Source of the DNA: Baffinella frigidus
Taxonomy: Eukaryota; Cryptophyceae; Cryptomonadales; Baffinellaceae
Direction: 5' to 3'
Assembly (NCBI GenBank): GCA_026770585.1
Contig: MU646608.1
Span: forward strand, 312,601 to 332,010
Length of the DNA: 19,410 nt
Shown: piece by piece, positions 1 to 8,625 of the stretch
Layout: every line of letters starts with the position of its first letter
How positions within the stretch are numbered: the first letter of the stretch is position 1
Program-made: the position numbers and the translations under genes
Notes under the pieces: generated by a model
Told to the model about the DNA's origin: nothing
What the model saw: only the letters and a program-made list of their open reading frames with translations
The model's database searches: none

Positions 1-70
<70 letters not shown>
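1..70. repeat. poly-G homopolymer at left end
   Basis: Seventy uninterrupted G, followed by single-copy sequence. It mirrors a run of exactly 70 C at the right end. This is most likely an assembly boundary at a G/C homopolymer, not a biological terminus. Confidence 0.97.
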
Positions 71-71
<1 letters not shown>

Positions 72-198
72 CCGCCTCGACGACTCCGAGGCCCAGAAGG
101 GGCGCGAGGCCCAGCTTCGCAAGGTGACCCCCCGAGAGTGTCCCGGCGGTGGCGAGCTGTTCGACGCGTGTCGGATCCCCGCGTTGACTGCCAACTAG
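71..198 (+). CDS. possible 3' fragment of a plus-strand coding region
   Basis: An open frame runs from the poly-G edge to a TAG at 196-198. Its first part reads VRLDDSEAQKGREAQLRK, a charged, probably helical stretch with G or C at nearly every third codon position. The frame may end as an exon at 123, where CGCAAG is followed by a donor-like GTGACC, or continue to the stop through PGGGELFDACRIPALTAN. The 5' part is lost in the homopolymer. The family is not recognised. A minus-strand frame over the same bases is also open, so strand is uncertain. Confidence 0.3.
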
Positions 199-1392
199 TG
201 TTCAAGCTGAAGCCAAGAATGCCTGGGACCAAGAGCGAGAGCGAGTATCCCGTCAGTAGCGAGTAGGCACATACGCCCTACCGTAGGGTCCTAGGACCTG
301 TCTAGGACCTGTCGGGGGTCAATTGTGAAGCCCCTCGGCACTTGAGGGGATGCACGGGGCAGGCAGGGGACGTGGCTGAATGGCGCTCTGTTTTCCTCGT
401 GGCAGGTGCGGGAGCGAAAAGGAGGGCAAGTCTTGCCCCCTGCCCGCGAGGGCGCCACAAGGGGCGCCACCGCTGCCGCCTCCGACACACAGAGTACCGC
501 TGCTGCTGCGGATGCCGCAGGGGCGCACGCTCTCGTGCCTGGGGGGGGGCGCCGATCCCGTCGAACGGCCGCAACCTAGTATGCCTGTGGGTGTTTAGGC
601 TCCAAGGGCACCTAAGGATGCAAGGTTATGAGGACTCCCGAGTAGATTCACTCAGGCCTGGGGAATGGCTCCAAGCCATGACACGTCCCCCTGCGTGTGA
701 CTCCCTTAAGTCCGTGCCACGTGTGGTGGGGTAAATTGAAGAAGGACAAGAGACTCTAGGTGTGACACGCGGGCCTTGTAGGGTTCAGCATGGCCACATG
801 TCCGCTCTTGGAGGAGCGCTGAGGCGAGGGAGCGAGGATGGTCTGTGTGGACAACCAAGGCGTACATGTACTGTATTTGCACAGAAAATGAACCGTGCAT
901 CATTCCGTGCACATCTCCAAGGCGCGCAAGATGAAACACTACTGGGGTGCCTCGTCCATGAGAGAAGGTTCTGATCAAAACAAGCTTTGTTAAGGGGTGG
1001 CGGTTCTTAATTTTCAGGACGTGCCACAGATCGGTTTTCGTGCGTTTCTTGATAATAAAAATGTGCCTCCTACCGTTTCTGGGAACTTCTCAGGTCATTT
1101 GTGTTGGCCACAGATCGCTCCCCTCCCCTGAGAATGGAGCTCTACATGGAGCGCATTTTCGGGCAGAAAGAAACAACTTTCCCCTGGAAGACAGGATTCC
1201 CGAGTGGTGAACCCTTGCAAAGCGACTGTGCCTGGAGGGGGGGGCGCGCGAGGGGGAGGGAGGGGGCAGCGAGAGCAGCGAGGGTAGTCAGGAGAGGATG
1301 ACGAAACGCATTTTTCCTTCCTTCAATTTCCAGACCGTGCCACCGACCGTTCTCAGAATACACGCAGGTTATGCGGCAGGTTCCCATGCACT
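199..1392. other. gene-poor stretch downstream of the 1393-2656 gene
   Basis: No exon with convincing splice sites was found. Small features only: an imperfect tandem of TAGGACCTGTC near 290-313, a run of 9-10 G at 541-550, and a CCACAGATCG word repeated at about 1025 and 1108. Overlapping open frames on both strands here look like chance frames in GC-rich DNA. Part of it should be 3' flank of the neighbouring minus-strand gene, but no clear poly(A) signal was seen. Confidence 0.5.
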
Positions 1393-2024
1393 CTACCTGA
1401 GTGAGAGCTCGCCACCCAGACGCGGGCCGCGACCACGCTGGGGGCCTTTGGCCTTTGGTGTTTTGGTGGTGTCCAAAGACAGGTGGACGAGCGACTCCAG
1501 TCGCTGGGCCGTGAGCTTGTCGCGCGGCACCCTGCTCGCGGGCTGCTCCCACATCCCACCGCTCATCGGCGACGCCCACGCCCCGCCGCTCATCGGCGAC
1601 AGAGGCAAGAGGGTCCTGGGTGAACTCCCGCACAGAGGCGATTCCGGGAGCGAGGTGGGCGAGATGTTGAGCACAGAACCTAGGTTCTCAAGCGCAGCCA
1701 TGCGCAGTCCGTACGGAGAGCTGAGCCCGAGCGGAGTGTTGATCGGCGAGAAGGCGGCCTGGTACATCTCGTTCTGCGTGATGCGCAGCCGAAGCGGTGG
1801 CGGCCGAAGCCTCTTCATCTCAGCAACGCGCCGTCCTTCTCCACTTGATGAGGGCTCAACTTCCAGGCTCCGCACACGTCGAAGGTGGTCGGTGCGGGAG
1901 ACTGGTAGGACTGGTGTGCACACCTCTTCGTTTGAAGCAGTGCGCTTGCACCTCTCGTTGTAGCGTTTTCGGAGCACCTTCCAAAGAGAGAGAGCGTGTG
2001 AGTGTGACAGTGTGAGAGTAAGTG

Positions 2025-2075
<51 letters not shown>

Positions 2076-2656
2076 GGGAGACTCAGAGAGCGAGGGCAGA
2101 GAAGAAAAGCGAGGGCAGGGGCGGAGAGCGGGCTGGCGGGGGGCACCTGCACGGCGTCGTCAGACGATACCAACGGGATTGATGCCTGGATGCAGTCGCA
2201 CTTCTCTCCGCACGGGTGCAGAAGGCAGTGGGGAACAGCCCGTCGCTCCGAGGATGGGCCCCGATCAGTCTGAGGGCCCGCTCGCGGCGAGAGCATCGAC
2301 GAGAGATTCGGAAGCTTCAGCCACGTTCTCGCCGCCGACCATTGGGGGTTGGAGGGGACGTCCTCAGAACTCATCAATCTCTTGAACGTGTCTGGTGTTT
2401 TGGCGTTGGGCGGCGAGTTCCCAGAGCTCATCAATCTCGTCAACATGTTGACGAGATTGGAGAGAGGTCGGGGTGAATGGAAGGCCGAGTGTCGATACGG
2501 CCGAGTCTGGAGGGCCCCGTCGTCGTCTTCCCGTCTGCGTCTGCCTCTCGTGGCTTTCTCAGGATTCAGCAAGTAGGTCCTACGCCCCTGTAAATGTGCG
2601 CCTTCTCGGTGTGTCTCGAACACCCACCCTCTGAAGGATCTCGTTCCCCGGATCAT
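1393..2656 (-). CDS. two-exon gene, Ser/Pro/Arg-rich protein of unknown function
   Basis: Model: exon 1 is 2147-2656 (170 codons from an ATG with A at -3, starting MIRGTRSFRGW). Exon 2 is 1393-1977 (194 codons, TAG at 1393-1395). The donor is CAG|GTGCCC and the acceptor is a CT-rich tract ending TTTGGAAG|GTG. Both exon ends are phase 0, so DDAVQ joins VLRKRYNERCKR directly. Exon 1 contains a basic/acidic patch (RGRRRREDDDGAL) and a 19-residue internal repeat starting RLMSS. Exon 2 is rich in Ser/Pro, with a 9-residue repeat (SPMSGGAWA, SPMSGGMWE) and a late helical stretch (DKLTAQRLESLVHLSL). No membrane segment or known domain is visible, and much of it is probably disordered. The start is uncertain: CATTTACAG|GGG at 2587 could be an acceptor, with more exons upstream. 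Other frames in exon 1 are also open for shorter stretches. Confidence 0.55.
1978..2146 (-). other. intron of the 1393-2656 gene
   Basis: A GT-AG intron of 169 nt. On the sense strand it is strongly pyrimidine-rich and ends in a CTCTCTCTCTTTGGAAG acceptor. It includes a tetranucleotide microsatellite (see 2024-2074). Confidence 0.55.
2024..2074. repeat. (GACA)n microsatellite
   Basis: About twelve uninterrupted GACA units on the plus strand (TGTC on the sense strand of the surrounding gene). It lies inside the predicted intron, where it would lengthen the pyrimidine-rich tract before the acceptor. Confidence 0.95.
2432..2459. repeat. 28-nt perfect palindrome
   Basis: CAATCTCGTCAACA and its exact reverse complement abut with no spacer, centred at 2445/2446. 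The left arm overlaps a direct repeat of the segment at about 2365 (57-bp spacing), so the palindrome lies inside the exon's repeated region. Confidence 0.95.
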
Positions 2657-3166
2657 GTTTCGTCCCAGGATCAGAACCGTGTCGAGATACCATCCGTGTT
2701 TCTTCCCGAGGTCATCATGTTTCGTCTTTCGAATATTCTGGGATTTAGACCAGTCTAAATACCAGTCTCCTGAGGACTCTCCTCAGATAGAACAGGTAGA
2801 GCGTCAGCATTTTTGTCAGCAAACGGTCTGCGGATCAGGTCGCAGCAGAGGTTGGTCCTCGTGACAGGGTTCCACGTTCGAAGAACACAACGGTTCGAGG
2901 ACGCATGAATTCTTCAGGAAGCGTGATCACGACGCGAGATGACCTCGTCCAGGGGCCCACGTTCGAAGAAGACTGATTTCTGCTCGTTTCATTGCGAGTA
3001 AAGTTGATTCTAGCCGGAAACACGCCAAAAGTGTTGGGGAAGCACACCACCGGGAATTAAGACCTCACAACCGGCACAACCCCCCTCACCTTGTGGGGTA
3101 TCCGTGGTTGGAGCTTTGATAATACTTCGACCATGGGATACGAGCTCGTACCATGAGCCTCAGAAC
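2657..3166. other. 5' flank of the 1393-2656 gene; no gene seen
   Basis: Single-copy sequence of moderate GC. A short word CACGTTCGAAGAA occurs twice (about 2871 and 2959). The open frames are short and have no supporting splice or codon signal. It may hold the promoter of the minus-strand gene, but no TATA-like element stands out. Confidence 0.45.
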
Positions 3167-3593
3167 AAGGCTGACTTGGGTTCGGTGCGTGGGCGAGCGC
3201 GCGCCCCATGGGTAGCCTCAAACACCCCAACAGAGCCACCCTTTATCCCCTCTTCACGAGCCTCTGCACTGGAGAGCGAAACGCGATCCGAAAGCAAACA
3301 TGCTTTCCCTGCAGATCCCTTCTACGGAACGGCGTGTCGTTGGGCTATGTTGGGAGCATTTAAAACCTAAAGGACCTAAAGGCTGACTTGGGTTCGGTGC
3401 GTGTGAGCATGGGAGCGGTATCGCATACCTTCACCCACCCCAAGAGAGCCACCCTGTATCCCCTCTTCACGAGCCTCTGCACTGGAGAGCTAAACGCGAT
3501 CCGAAAGCAAAAATGCTTTCTCTGCAGTCCTTTCTACGGAAGGGCGTGTCGTTGGCATATGTTGGGAGAAATTAAAACCTGAAGGACCTAAAG
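3167..3593. repeat. 212-bp tandem duplication, two copies
   Basis: Two diverged adjacent copies with period about 212 bp. Each starts AAGGCTGACTTGGGTTCGGT and ends AAGGACCTAAAG, sharing CCCCTCTTCACGAGCCTCTG in the middle. A plus-strand frame is open across much of each copy. The two frames shift relative to each other and resynchronise only at the end (FYGTACRW versus FYGRACRW), which argues against coding. Confidence 0.9.
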
Positions 3594-4245
3594 ACCTCTC
3601 GGACACCGCCCTGGTACGAGTAGCCTGAAGACGCTGCCGTGCCTTCATGGCCGTTGAATGTGTGAAGAGCTTTCGAAGCCCCAGCCTTAGCCAGCGTCCA
3701 CCCCCCACCCTCCCCATCCCGGTATTTCCCATCCCACAATCCTTTCAATGCGAAAAACAGCGCCCATCCAACTGGGAAAAAAAGGATCCCAAGAAGTTGG
3801 TAGTGGTGCTGTCCCGTTCGGTCTTTGGAATAATTCGCACACCTGTAAGCAACCCCGACGATGGTTCGGCAGAGCCTGGCGAGGTCCCAGCTATGGGGCG
3901 ATCGAATCAATGCTACAGGTTTGAACGATAACCGATTACCAAAACCCAAAACGTCAACTACGAAGTTTCGTACAAAACCTCAACCTAGCACCGATTACTG
4001 ATTACTGAATTTATTAAAGAGGGTTCGCCGTTATTGCCTAACCCGTGCCATCACCAGACTATGATCGGTCCATTTTATACCCCGCTCAGTCTGTCTCCGA
4101 GGGATGCTCCCCGAAGATTGGCGCGGATGAAGTAAACGACGAAGGAGAGGTTTGGTAGGTCCACGAGTTTTGACAGACTTAACAGTCTGGTCTCATCGAT
4201 ATAGACCTATCATTCCGGGCGGGGTCGGGTTCTTGAAAAAGGGAG
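3594..4245. other. single-copy stretch, no convincing gene
   Basis: Lower GC than its surroundings. A minus-strand frame at 3572-3949 is open for 125 codons and contains a hydrophobic run (LGILFFPVGWALFFALKGLW). It starts only at TTG, runs into the tandem duplication and lacks splice or codon support. I leave it unannotated. Confidence 0.4.
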
Positions 4246-4318
4246 GAGTTGTATTGGTTAACCGCTCATCCGATCGGTTAGCCAATCCAACTCAGGTCGG
4301 CTCCTTCAGGGAGCCGAC
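4246..4318. repeat. two adjacent stem-loops
   Basis: Stem-loop 1: 4246-4264 pairs with 4275-4293 (19 bp, two mismatches; inner arm ATTGGTTAACCG). Stem-loop 2: GTCGGCTCC at 4296-4304 pairs with 4310-4318 around a 5-nt loop. They sit just before the CCCTAAA-like array. No RNA family is recognised. Confidence 0.7.
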
Positions 4319-4359
4319 TCCTCCATCCGGCTGTATGTGGTTGAATTTACCCCGTGGCT

Positions 4360-5150
4360 ATACCCTAAAACCTGAACCGTAAACATTAAACCATGAAACT
4401 TCAGCTCTAAGCCCTAACTTCTACACCCAAAATCCCTTGGCCCCGAACCCTAAACTCCACAACCCCCGACCCTAAACCCTAAACCAAGAACCTTAAACCC
4501 TGGTGCCTAAACCCTCAATCCACCCCCAAAAATCTCAAACCTTGACATCAGAAACAGAAACCCTAACCCCTACACCCTAAACCCTAAACCATAAACCCTA
4601 AACACTATACCGTGAACCCTTTAGAAACCCTAACCCCCAACCCCTAAAACTCACCCAAAACCCCGACCCCTAAACCCTAATCCCTGAACCATGAACGTTA
4701 AACCCTGGACCCTAAACCCTAAACCATGAAATCTCAACAATAACTATGAAAACTGAAATCTAAACCCGCAACCCCAAACCCAAAACCCAAAACCCTAAAA
4801 CTTCAATCTTGAACCCAAACCCCTGAACCCTACACCCCAAGCCCTAACCCTAAACCCCAAGCCCCCACCCTGAACCCTCAACCCCAAGCCCCAAACCCTC
4901 AATGCAAACAACAAACCCTGAACCCTAAACCCTAAACCCCACACAAAACACAAACCACTAAACCCTTAATCCTAAACCATGAACCATAAAACCATAAAAC
5001 CTAGATCCTAATTACTCAACCGCAAATCTCTCACCCTCAAACCCAAGTCCTCAAACTTGAACCCCAAACCCCGAACTCTCAACCCAACCTCAAACCCTGA
5101 ACTCTAAACCCCAAACCCAAAACACTGAACCATAAACCATAAAACCGCAT
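4360..5150. repeat. degenerate CCCTAAA telomere-like array (left block 1)
   Basis: Heptamer-like units related to CCCTAAA (AACCCTAAA, ACCCTGA, ACCCCAA and similar) occur throughout on the plus strand, heavily mutated. A run of exact tandem units is rare, so this is an old interstitial array rather than a functional telomere. Confidence 0.9.
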
Positions 5151-5285
5151 TTCTGGAGCATGTTTGCATCTTGCATCTTCGTATGTCCTGTATTTTCCTG
5201 GCACGAGCCGACCCACTAGGGTGGTCACGTTATCAAACACCGGAGTTCCCCACTACATCGGAGTTTCCCACCGAGTTACCTGCCC
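5151..5285. other. unique insert between telomere-like blocks
   Basis: About 135 bp without heptamer units, including two related words (CACCGGAGTTCCCCAC and CATCGGAGTTTCCCAC). No coding signal. Confidence 0.5.
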
Positions 5286-5557
5286 ATAACCCTCAACCCT
5301 CAACTCTCCCTCCCTAAACCCCCAACTCTAAACTTTGAACCAAAATCCTCAAACCCAGCCCCCTAAATCCCACACCACAAACAATGAACCGAAAACCTCA
5401 ACCCAACAATGAACCAAAAACCTCAATCCCAACACCCAAACCCGAAACCCTCGATCCTTACCACTAAACTTCAAACCCTTACTATCAAACTCTGATTTCT
5501 GAATGCTAGCCCCTCATAGAAACCCTCAACCCCGAACAAACCCTGAGCCCTAAATTC
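5286..5557. repeat. degenerate CCCTAAA telomere-like array (left block 2)
   Basis: The same CCCTAAA-derived units and orientation as the preceding block, ending where the first CTGGGGATACTACCCC motif begins. Confidence 0.85.
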
Positions 5558-6127
5558 TGGGGATACTACCCCACGAAAGACGCTGGAGACTCTCGCCCAC
5601 GGAGTGGAGCGCTGGCGTCGGCGCGGAGGCGCGCCGTCGACGAGCTGCAGCAGTTGGGGCTGCCAGCGCCGGGTGGGTGGGCGTGTTTCAGCAAGTCGCG
5701 TTCTCCCCCCCGTTTGCGCGGTGGAGTCAGGTCCTCCGGCTGCGGCGAGTGCCTTGGACTGGTGAGGCACGGGCTGCCGACTCGTTGACGCCGGCATGAG
5801 TGAGATCCAGACGGATCCCGGGTGACGTCGCCAAGGTGGCAGGGCCGTCGGGTGGGAGGGAAGAACGTTGGCATTATCCCCCCCCGTTGCGCTGGTGGAG
5901 TCAGGTCAGTCGGGTGGAACTCCGGACGCGAGGCGTGCCTCGTTTCAGCGCAGATTGAGAGCGGGGGCAGTGTCGCCGCCGGCATGGAGGAGTTGAGGAG
6001 ATCTCCCCCTTGATGGACGTTCTTGGGCGATGAGGAGCCATGTTGGCGCCTTGTTGGCGCAGCAGGCGTGTCGGCGTCCCCCCCGCCCCGTCCGTAGAAA
6101 CAAGGCGGGCTCAGAACCTCTGCGGCA
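5558..6127. other. GC-rich spacer with a diverged internal duplication
   Basis: It opens with CTGGGGATACTACCCC. Two related segments start CCCCCGTTTGCGCGGTGGAG (about 5706) and CCCCCGTTGCGCTGGTGGAG (about 5880). A plus-strand frame around 5580-5672 reads GALASARRRAVDELQQLGLP with high GC at third positions and ends at a donor-like GTGGGT. It could be one exon of an unseen plus-strand gene, but no partner exon was found. Confidence 0.4.
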
Positions 6128-6132
6128 GGGAA

Positions 6133-6290
6133 CCGCTGGTGCTCGATCCACAGACGATGATGTCCATGGGAGTAGAGTCGTTTACTGAAGAGAGGACAGG
6201 ATCCGCACGTGCCGTGGGCCTATATGTCCTAGTAGTGGACGTGACCTGTGTAAAGTCACTCTGGTCATCCTATGGGGTAATATCCCCAGA
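6133..6290. repeat. copy 1 of an inverted/dispersed repeat family
   Basis: It starts CCGCTGGTGCTCG and ends GGGGTAATATCCCCAGA. Its right part reappears inverted at 6355-6458. Almost the whole unit reappears inverted at about 7012-7181 and, diverged, in direct orientation at about 7195-7375. Shared words include GTGGACGTGACCTGTGT and GTCGTTTACTGA. Confidence 0.85.
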
Positions 6291-6333
6291 CTCCCCCTCA
6301 CGAGGCTGTCAGGGTGCGTGGATGGTCCTACGT

Positions 6334-6371
6334 TGGGTAGTATCCCCAGATAAATCTGGGGATACTACCCC
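6334..6371. repeat. near-perfect hairpin built from the GGGGATACTACCCC core
   Basis: GGGTAGTATCCCCAGAT is followed by a 2-nt spacer and its 17-nt reverse complement. It is the axis between the inverted copies at 6190-6290 and 6355-6458. Confidence 0.9.
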
Positions 6372-6458
6372 ATGTAGGATGGCCGGAGTGACTTTACACA
6401 GGTCACGTCCACTAGAAGGAGATATACGCCCACACGTGCTGCGGACCCTGTCCTCTCC
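6355..6458. repeat. inverted partial copy of the 6133-6290 repeat
   Basis: The reverse complement matches 6190-6290 over about 100 bp with scattered mismatches and small indels, ending CCTGTCCTCTC opposite GAGAGGACAGG. With the intervening hairpin it forms a large foldback. Confidence 0.9.
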
Positions 6459-6673
6459 TGTGTCTCTAGCGCCTGAGCGGAGCCCTTCCAGCAGAGGTTA
6501 TGAGCCCTTCCGCAATACCCTCCAACTCCAAGCCGGTAAACTTGAAGCTTAACCAGTACAAACTGTGATCCATTTGAGATGAACCCTCAACCCTGACCCC
6601 CCGAATTGTAAATACTAAACCAAACCCCCGTAGTCCCTCTCAAACATAAACCATACACCTCAAACCGTACCCC

Positions 6674-6727
6674 TATCCACTCACCCTTACAGCCTCGTGA
6701 TATCCACTCACCCTTACAGCTTCGTGA
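6674..6727. repeat. 27-nt tandem duplication
   Basis: TATCCACTCACCCTTACAGC followed by C/TTCGTGA occurs twice head to tail (6674-6700 and 6701-6727), differing at one base. The second copy is the start of the foldback arm below. Confidence 0.95.
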
Positions 6728-6875
6728 GGGGGAGTCTGTCTGGGGATACTACCCCAGGAGCGCCCGAGCGTAATCATTAATCAGCGGAGTCGTTCTAGGA
6801 GCCCCCGTCTCCGGCGCTCCTGGGGTAGTGTCCCCAGACCCCCCCTCACGAGGCTGTAAGGGTGAGTGGATATCC
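6699..6875. mobile_element. foldback (MITE-like) inverted-repeat element
   Basis: The left arm at about 6699-6765 (GATATCCACTCACCCTTACA onward, through CTGGGGATACTACCCC to GGAGCGCC) pairs with the right arm at about 6808-6875 (GGCGCTCCTGGGGTAGTGTC to TGTAAGGGTGAGTGGATATC). Arms are about 67 bp with few mismatches around a loop of about 45 bp. There is no coding capacity. A very similar single arm lies at 6285-6350. A nonautonomous foldback element is the simplest reading; no clear target-site duplication was identified. Confidence 0.6.
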
Positions 6876-7011
6876 TGTTGGGGTAATATCCCCAGAACAC
6901 TCCCATAAACTCAAAACCTAACCCGTACACGCTAATCTAAACCCAAACTCTAAACCCTCATACCCTCATGAACTCCTTACCTCTGCAGAAGGGCACTGGC
7001 TATAAGGGAGA

Positions 7012-7181
7012 CTCTGGGGATACTATCCCGAGTAGGATGGCCGGAGTGAATTCACACAGGTCACGTCCACTATAAGGGCGATATAAGGCCGCACGTGCCC
7101 TTTCTGCGGGTCCCTGTTCTCCTCAGTAAACGACTCTACTACCATGGACATCATCGTCTGTGGTGCGAGCACCAGCGGGGC
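7012..7181. repeat. copy 2 of the repeat family, inverted
   Basis: The reverse complement follows 6133-6290 almost end to end: CTGGGGATACTATCCC, ACACAGGTCACGTCCACT, GTAAACGACTCTACTACCAT, CGAGCACCAGCGG. Short plus-strand frames across it are by-products of the repeat. Confidence 0.85.
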
Positions 7182-7194
7182 CCTCCCGCAGAGA

Positions 7195-7375
7195 GACATG
7201 CGTGCGGAGTCCGCGTGTCAGTTGAGTTGTTTACTGCAACGGAACAGGACCCCCCTCATGTGCCAGAGAACAACCGCGGATCCCCGACTGGGATCCGTTT
7301 GTGTCTTCTACAATACTTATGGAAGTGACTTGTGTCAAGTCCCTCCGGCTATGCCTACCTGGGGTTTATCCCCAG
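7195..7375. repeat. copy 3 of the repeat family, direct and diverged
   Basis: Same order as copy 1 but with more mismatches: GTTTACTGCAACGGAACAGG, then GTGACTTGTGTCAAGTCC, then TGGGGTTTATCCCCAGA. With copy 2 it forms a head-to-head pair centred near 7185. Confidence 0.7.
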
Positions 7376-7402
7376 ATTACCGGAACAGTAGGAACTCAAA
7401 TG

Positions 7403-7850
7403 TATACCCAACCTAAAACCCTAAACTTTCAAACCCAGTATCTAACACCTGAACCCTAAAATCTGAACCTCAAGCCCTCAACCCTCAACCCTCAACCCTC
7501 AACCCTGAACCCTAAACCATCCCTAATCCCTAACCGTAATCCCTAGACCTTAAACCTCAAGCCCAACACATAAACCCTGAACCGCGACCCCTGAATCCTC
7601 AACCCCAAACCTTTCACCATAAAACCTGAAGCATGTACATGAAACCCAAAACCCTGAGAGACCTTAAACATAAACCCAAGACACAAACCATAAACCGTAA
7701 ATCTAAACCTCACGACCTCAACCCAAACCCTGATCCCTAATCCCTAATCCCCAAACCCTAACCCCTAAATCTTAAACCCCAAACCCAGACCACGAACCCT
7801 GAAAAGCGATCCCTCTAGAATCCCTGAATCCTCAAACCCAAACCTTACAC
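7403..7850. repeat. degenerate CCCTAAA telomere-like array (left block 3)
   Basis: Units such as AACCCTAAA, ACCCTCA and ACCCTGA throughout, including four consecutive AACCCTCA-type units near 7475-7505. Same orientation as blocks 1 and 2. It ends abruptly at a palindrome. Confidence 0.9.
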
Positions 7851-7882
7851 CCTGACACCTAAAGCTTTAGGTGCCAGGGTGT
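7847..7882. repeat. 36-nt palindrome at the end of the array
   Basis: ACACCCTG-A-CACCTAAAG faces CTTTAGGTG-C-CAGGGTGT around 7864/7865, with a single mismatched pair. The inner 18 bp are perfect. Confidence 0.95.
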
Positions 7883-8625
7883 CACCTAAAGCAAAGGCTT
7901 GTGGCTGGCGCAGAGCTGGGGCGTAACCTCGACAAGTTTGGAGGAGGTGTTCATCAAGATCTCGCGGGTCAACACCTTCTCCTAGGTCCCTCGACGACGT
8001 GCGCCTTTCCACTAAGCAAATCACCGGTGCCTTCGGGAGGCCTTCCAAACTCGGTTCTCACCCGGGAAACACGCCATATGTCTGGAATATTCTCGGCGCC
8101 CATCCAAGGAGGATGGGCGCCGGTGTTTTCTATGTGGCTTTGGCTGCATTGTACACATCATGTGAATCAATTTTTTTCCAGGTTGAGCGCGCAGGTAATA
8201 ATGTATTGGTGACAGGGTCACGGCGTTGTGCGAAGAATGCGTCCAGTGAAAACATGTGAGTGTCTTTCTCTCAAGTGCGCGAGAGTTCCACCCGCTGGTT
8301 TTCAGACCACGCGCTTGACCTGTTCGCATTTTGTATTATATCTCTTAAACATTTCCTACATGTTCGCATTGTTTATTATCTATCTAGAATATTCTCTACT
8401 GTATGCTACGCTAGACCTGAGGGGAGGCAATCGCAAAAGTCAATTCATCCCCACCCTCGAGTCAACTTTTGGCGCCCCCCCCCCGTTTGGGGGGATTCTG
8501 CTCTTACGTCAACTTCTGATTGACCACCATCACGTCTAAAGTGGTACACTCTGCCTGGCTCCCTTTAGAAGTCAATGCAGCGAGCGCGAAAGTGGCGCGC
8601 ATCCCTGGTGTGCACCTCACCGGGC
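7883..8625. other. spacer between telomere-like array and Armadillo gene
   Basis: No gene is annotated with confidence. Two minus-strand frames could be terminal exons of something: 7886-7981 (contains LTREILMNTSSKLVEVTP, stop TAG) and 8504-8604 (contains MRATFALAALTSKGSQ, stop TAA). Neither has a partner. An AT-rich patch (about 8325-8415) and a C9 run with flanking complementary Gs (about 8472-8494) also lie here. Confidence 0.4.
8094..8122. repeat. 12-bp perfect hairpin
   Basis: CGGCGCCCATCC, loop AAGGA, GGATGGGCGCCG. It has no T-tract or gene context pointing to a terminator. Confidence 0.9.

Larger units (their letters stand above)
6560..6970. repeat. sparse CCCTAAA-like units around the foldback
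   Basis: Short degenerate telomere-like stretches (about 6575-6672 and 6905-6970) flank the foldback element in the same CCCTAAA orientation. This suggests the inverted repeats inserted into, or grew within, a larger array. Confidence 0.7.

Noticed and set aside
3572-3949. 125-codon minus-strand frame with a hydrophobic stretch
   Set aside because: Only a TTG start, overlap with the tandem duplication, and no splice or codon-use support.
6040-6552. 170-codon plus-strand frame
   Set aside because: It reads straight through both arms of an inverted repeat; other copies of the repeat do not keep the frame.
8094-8122. Transcription terminator
   Set aside because: A strong hairpin but with no T-run and in a eukaryotic context; there is no gene end beside it.
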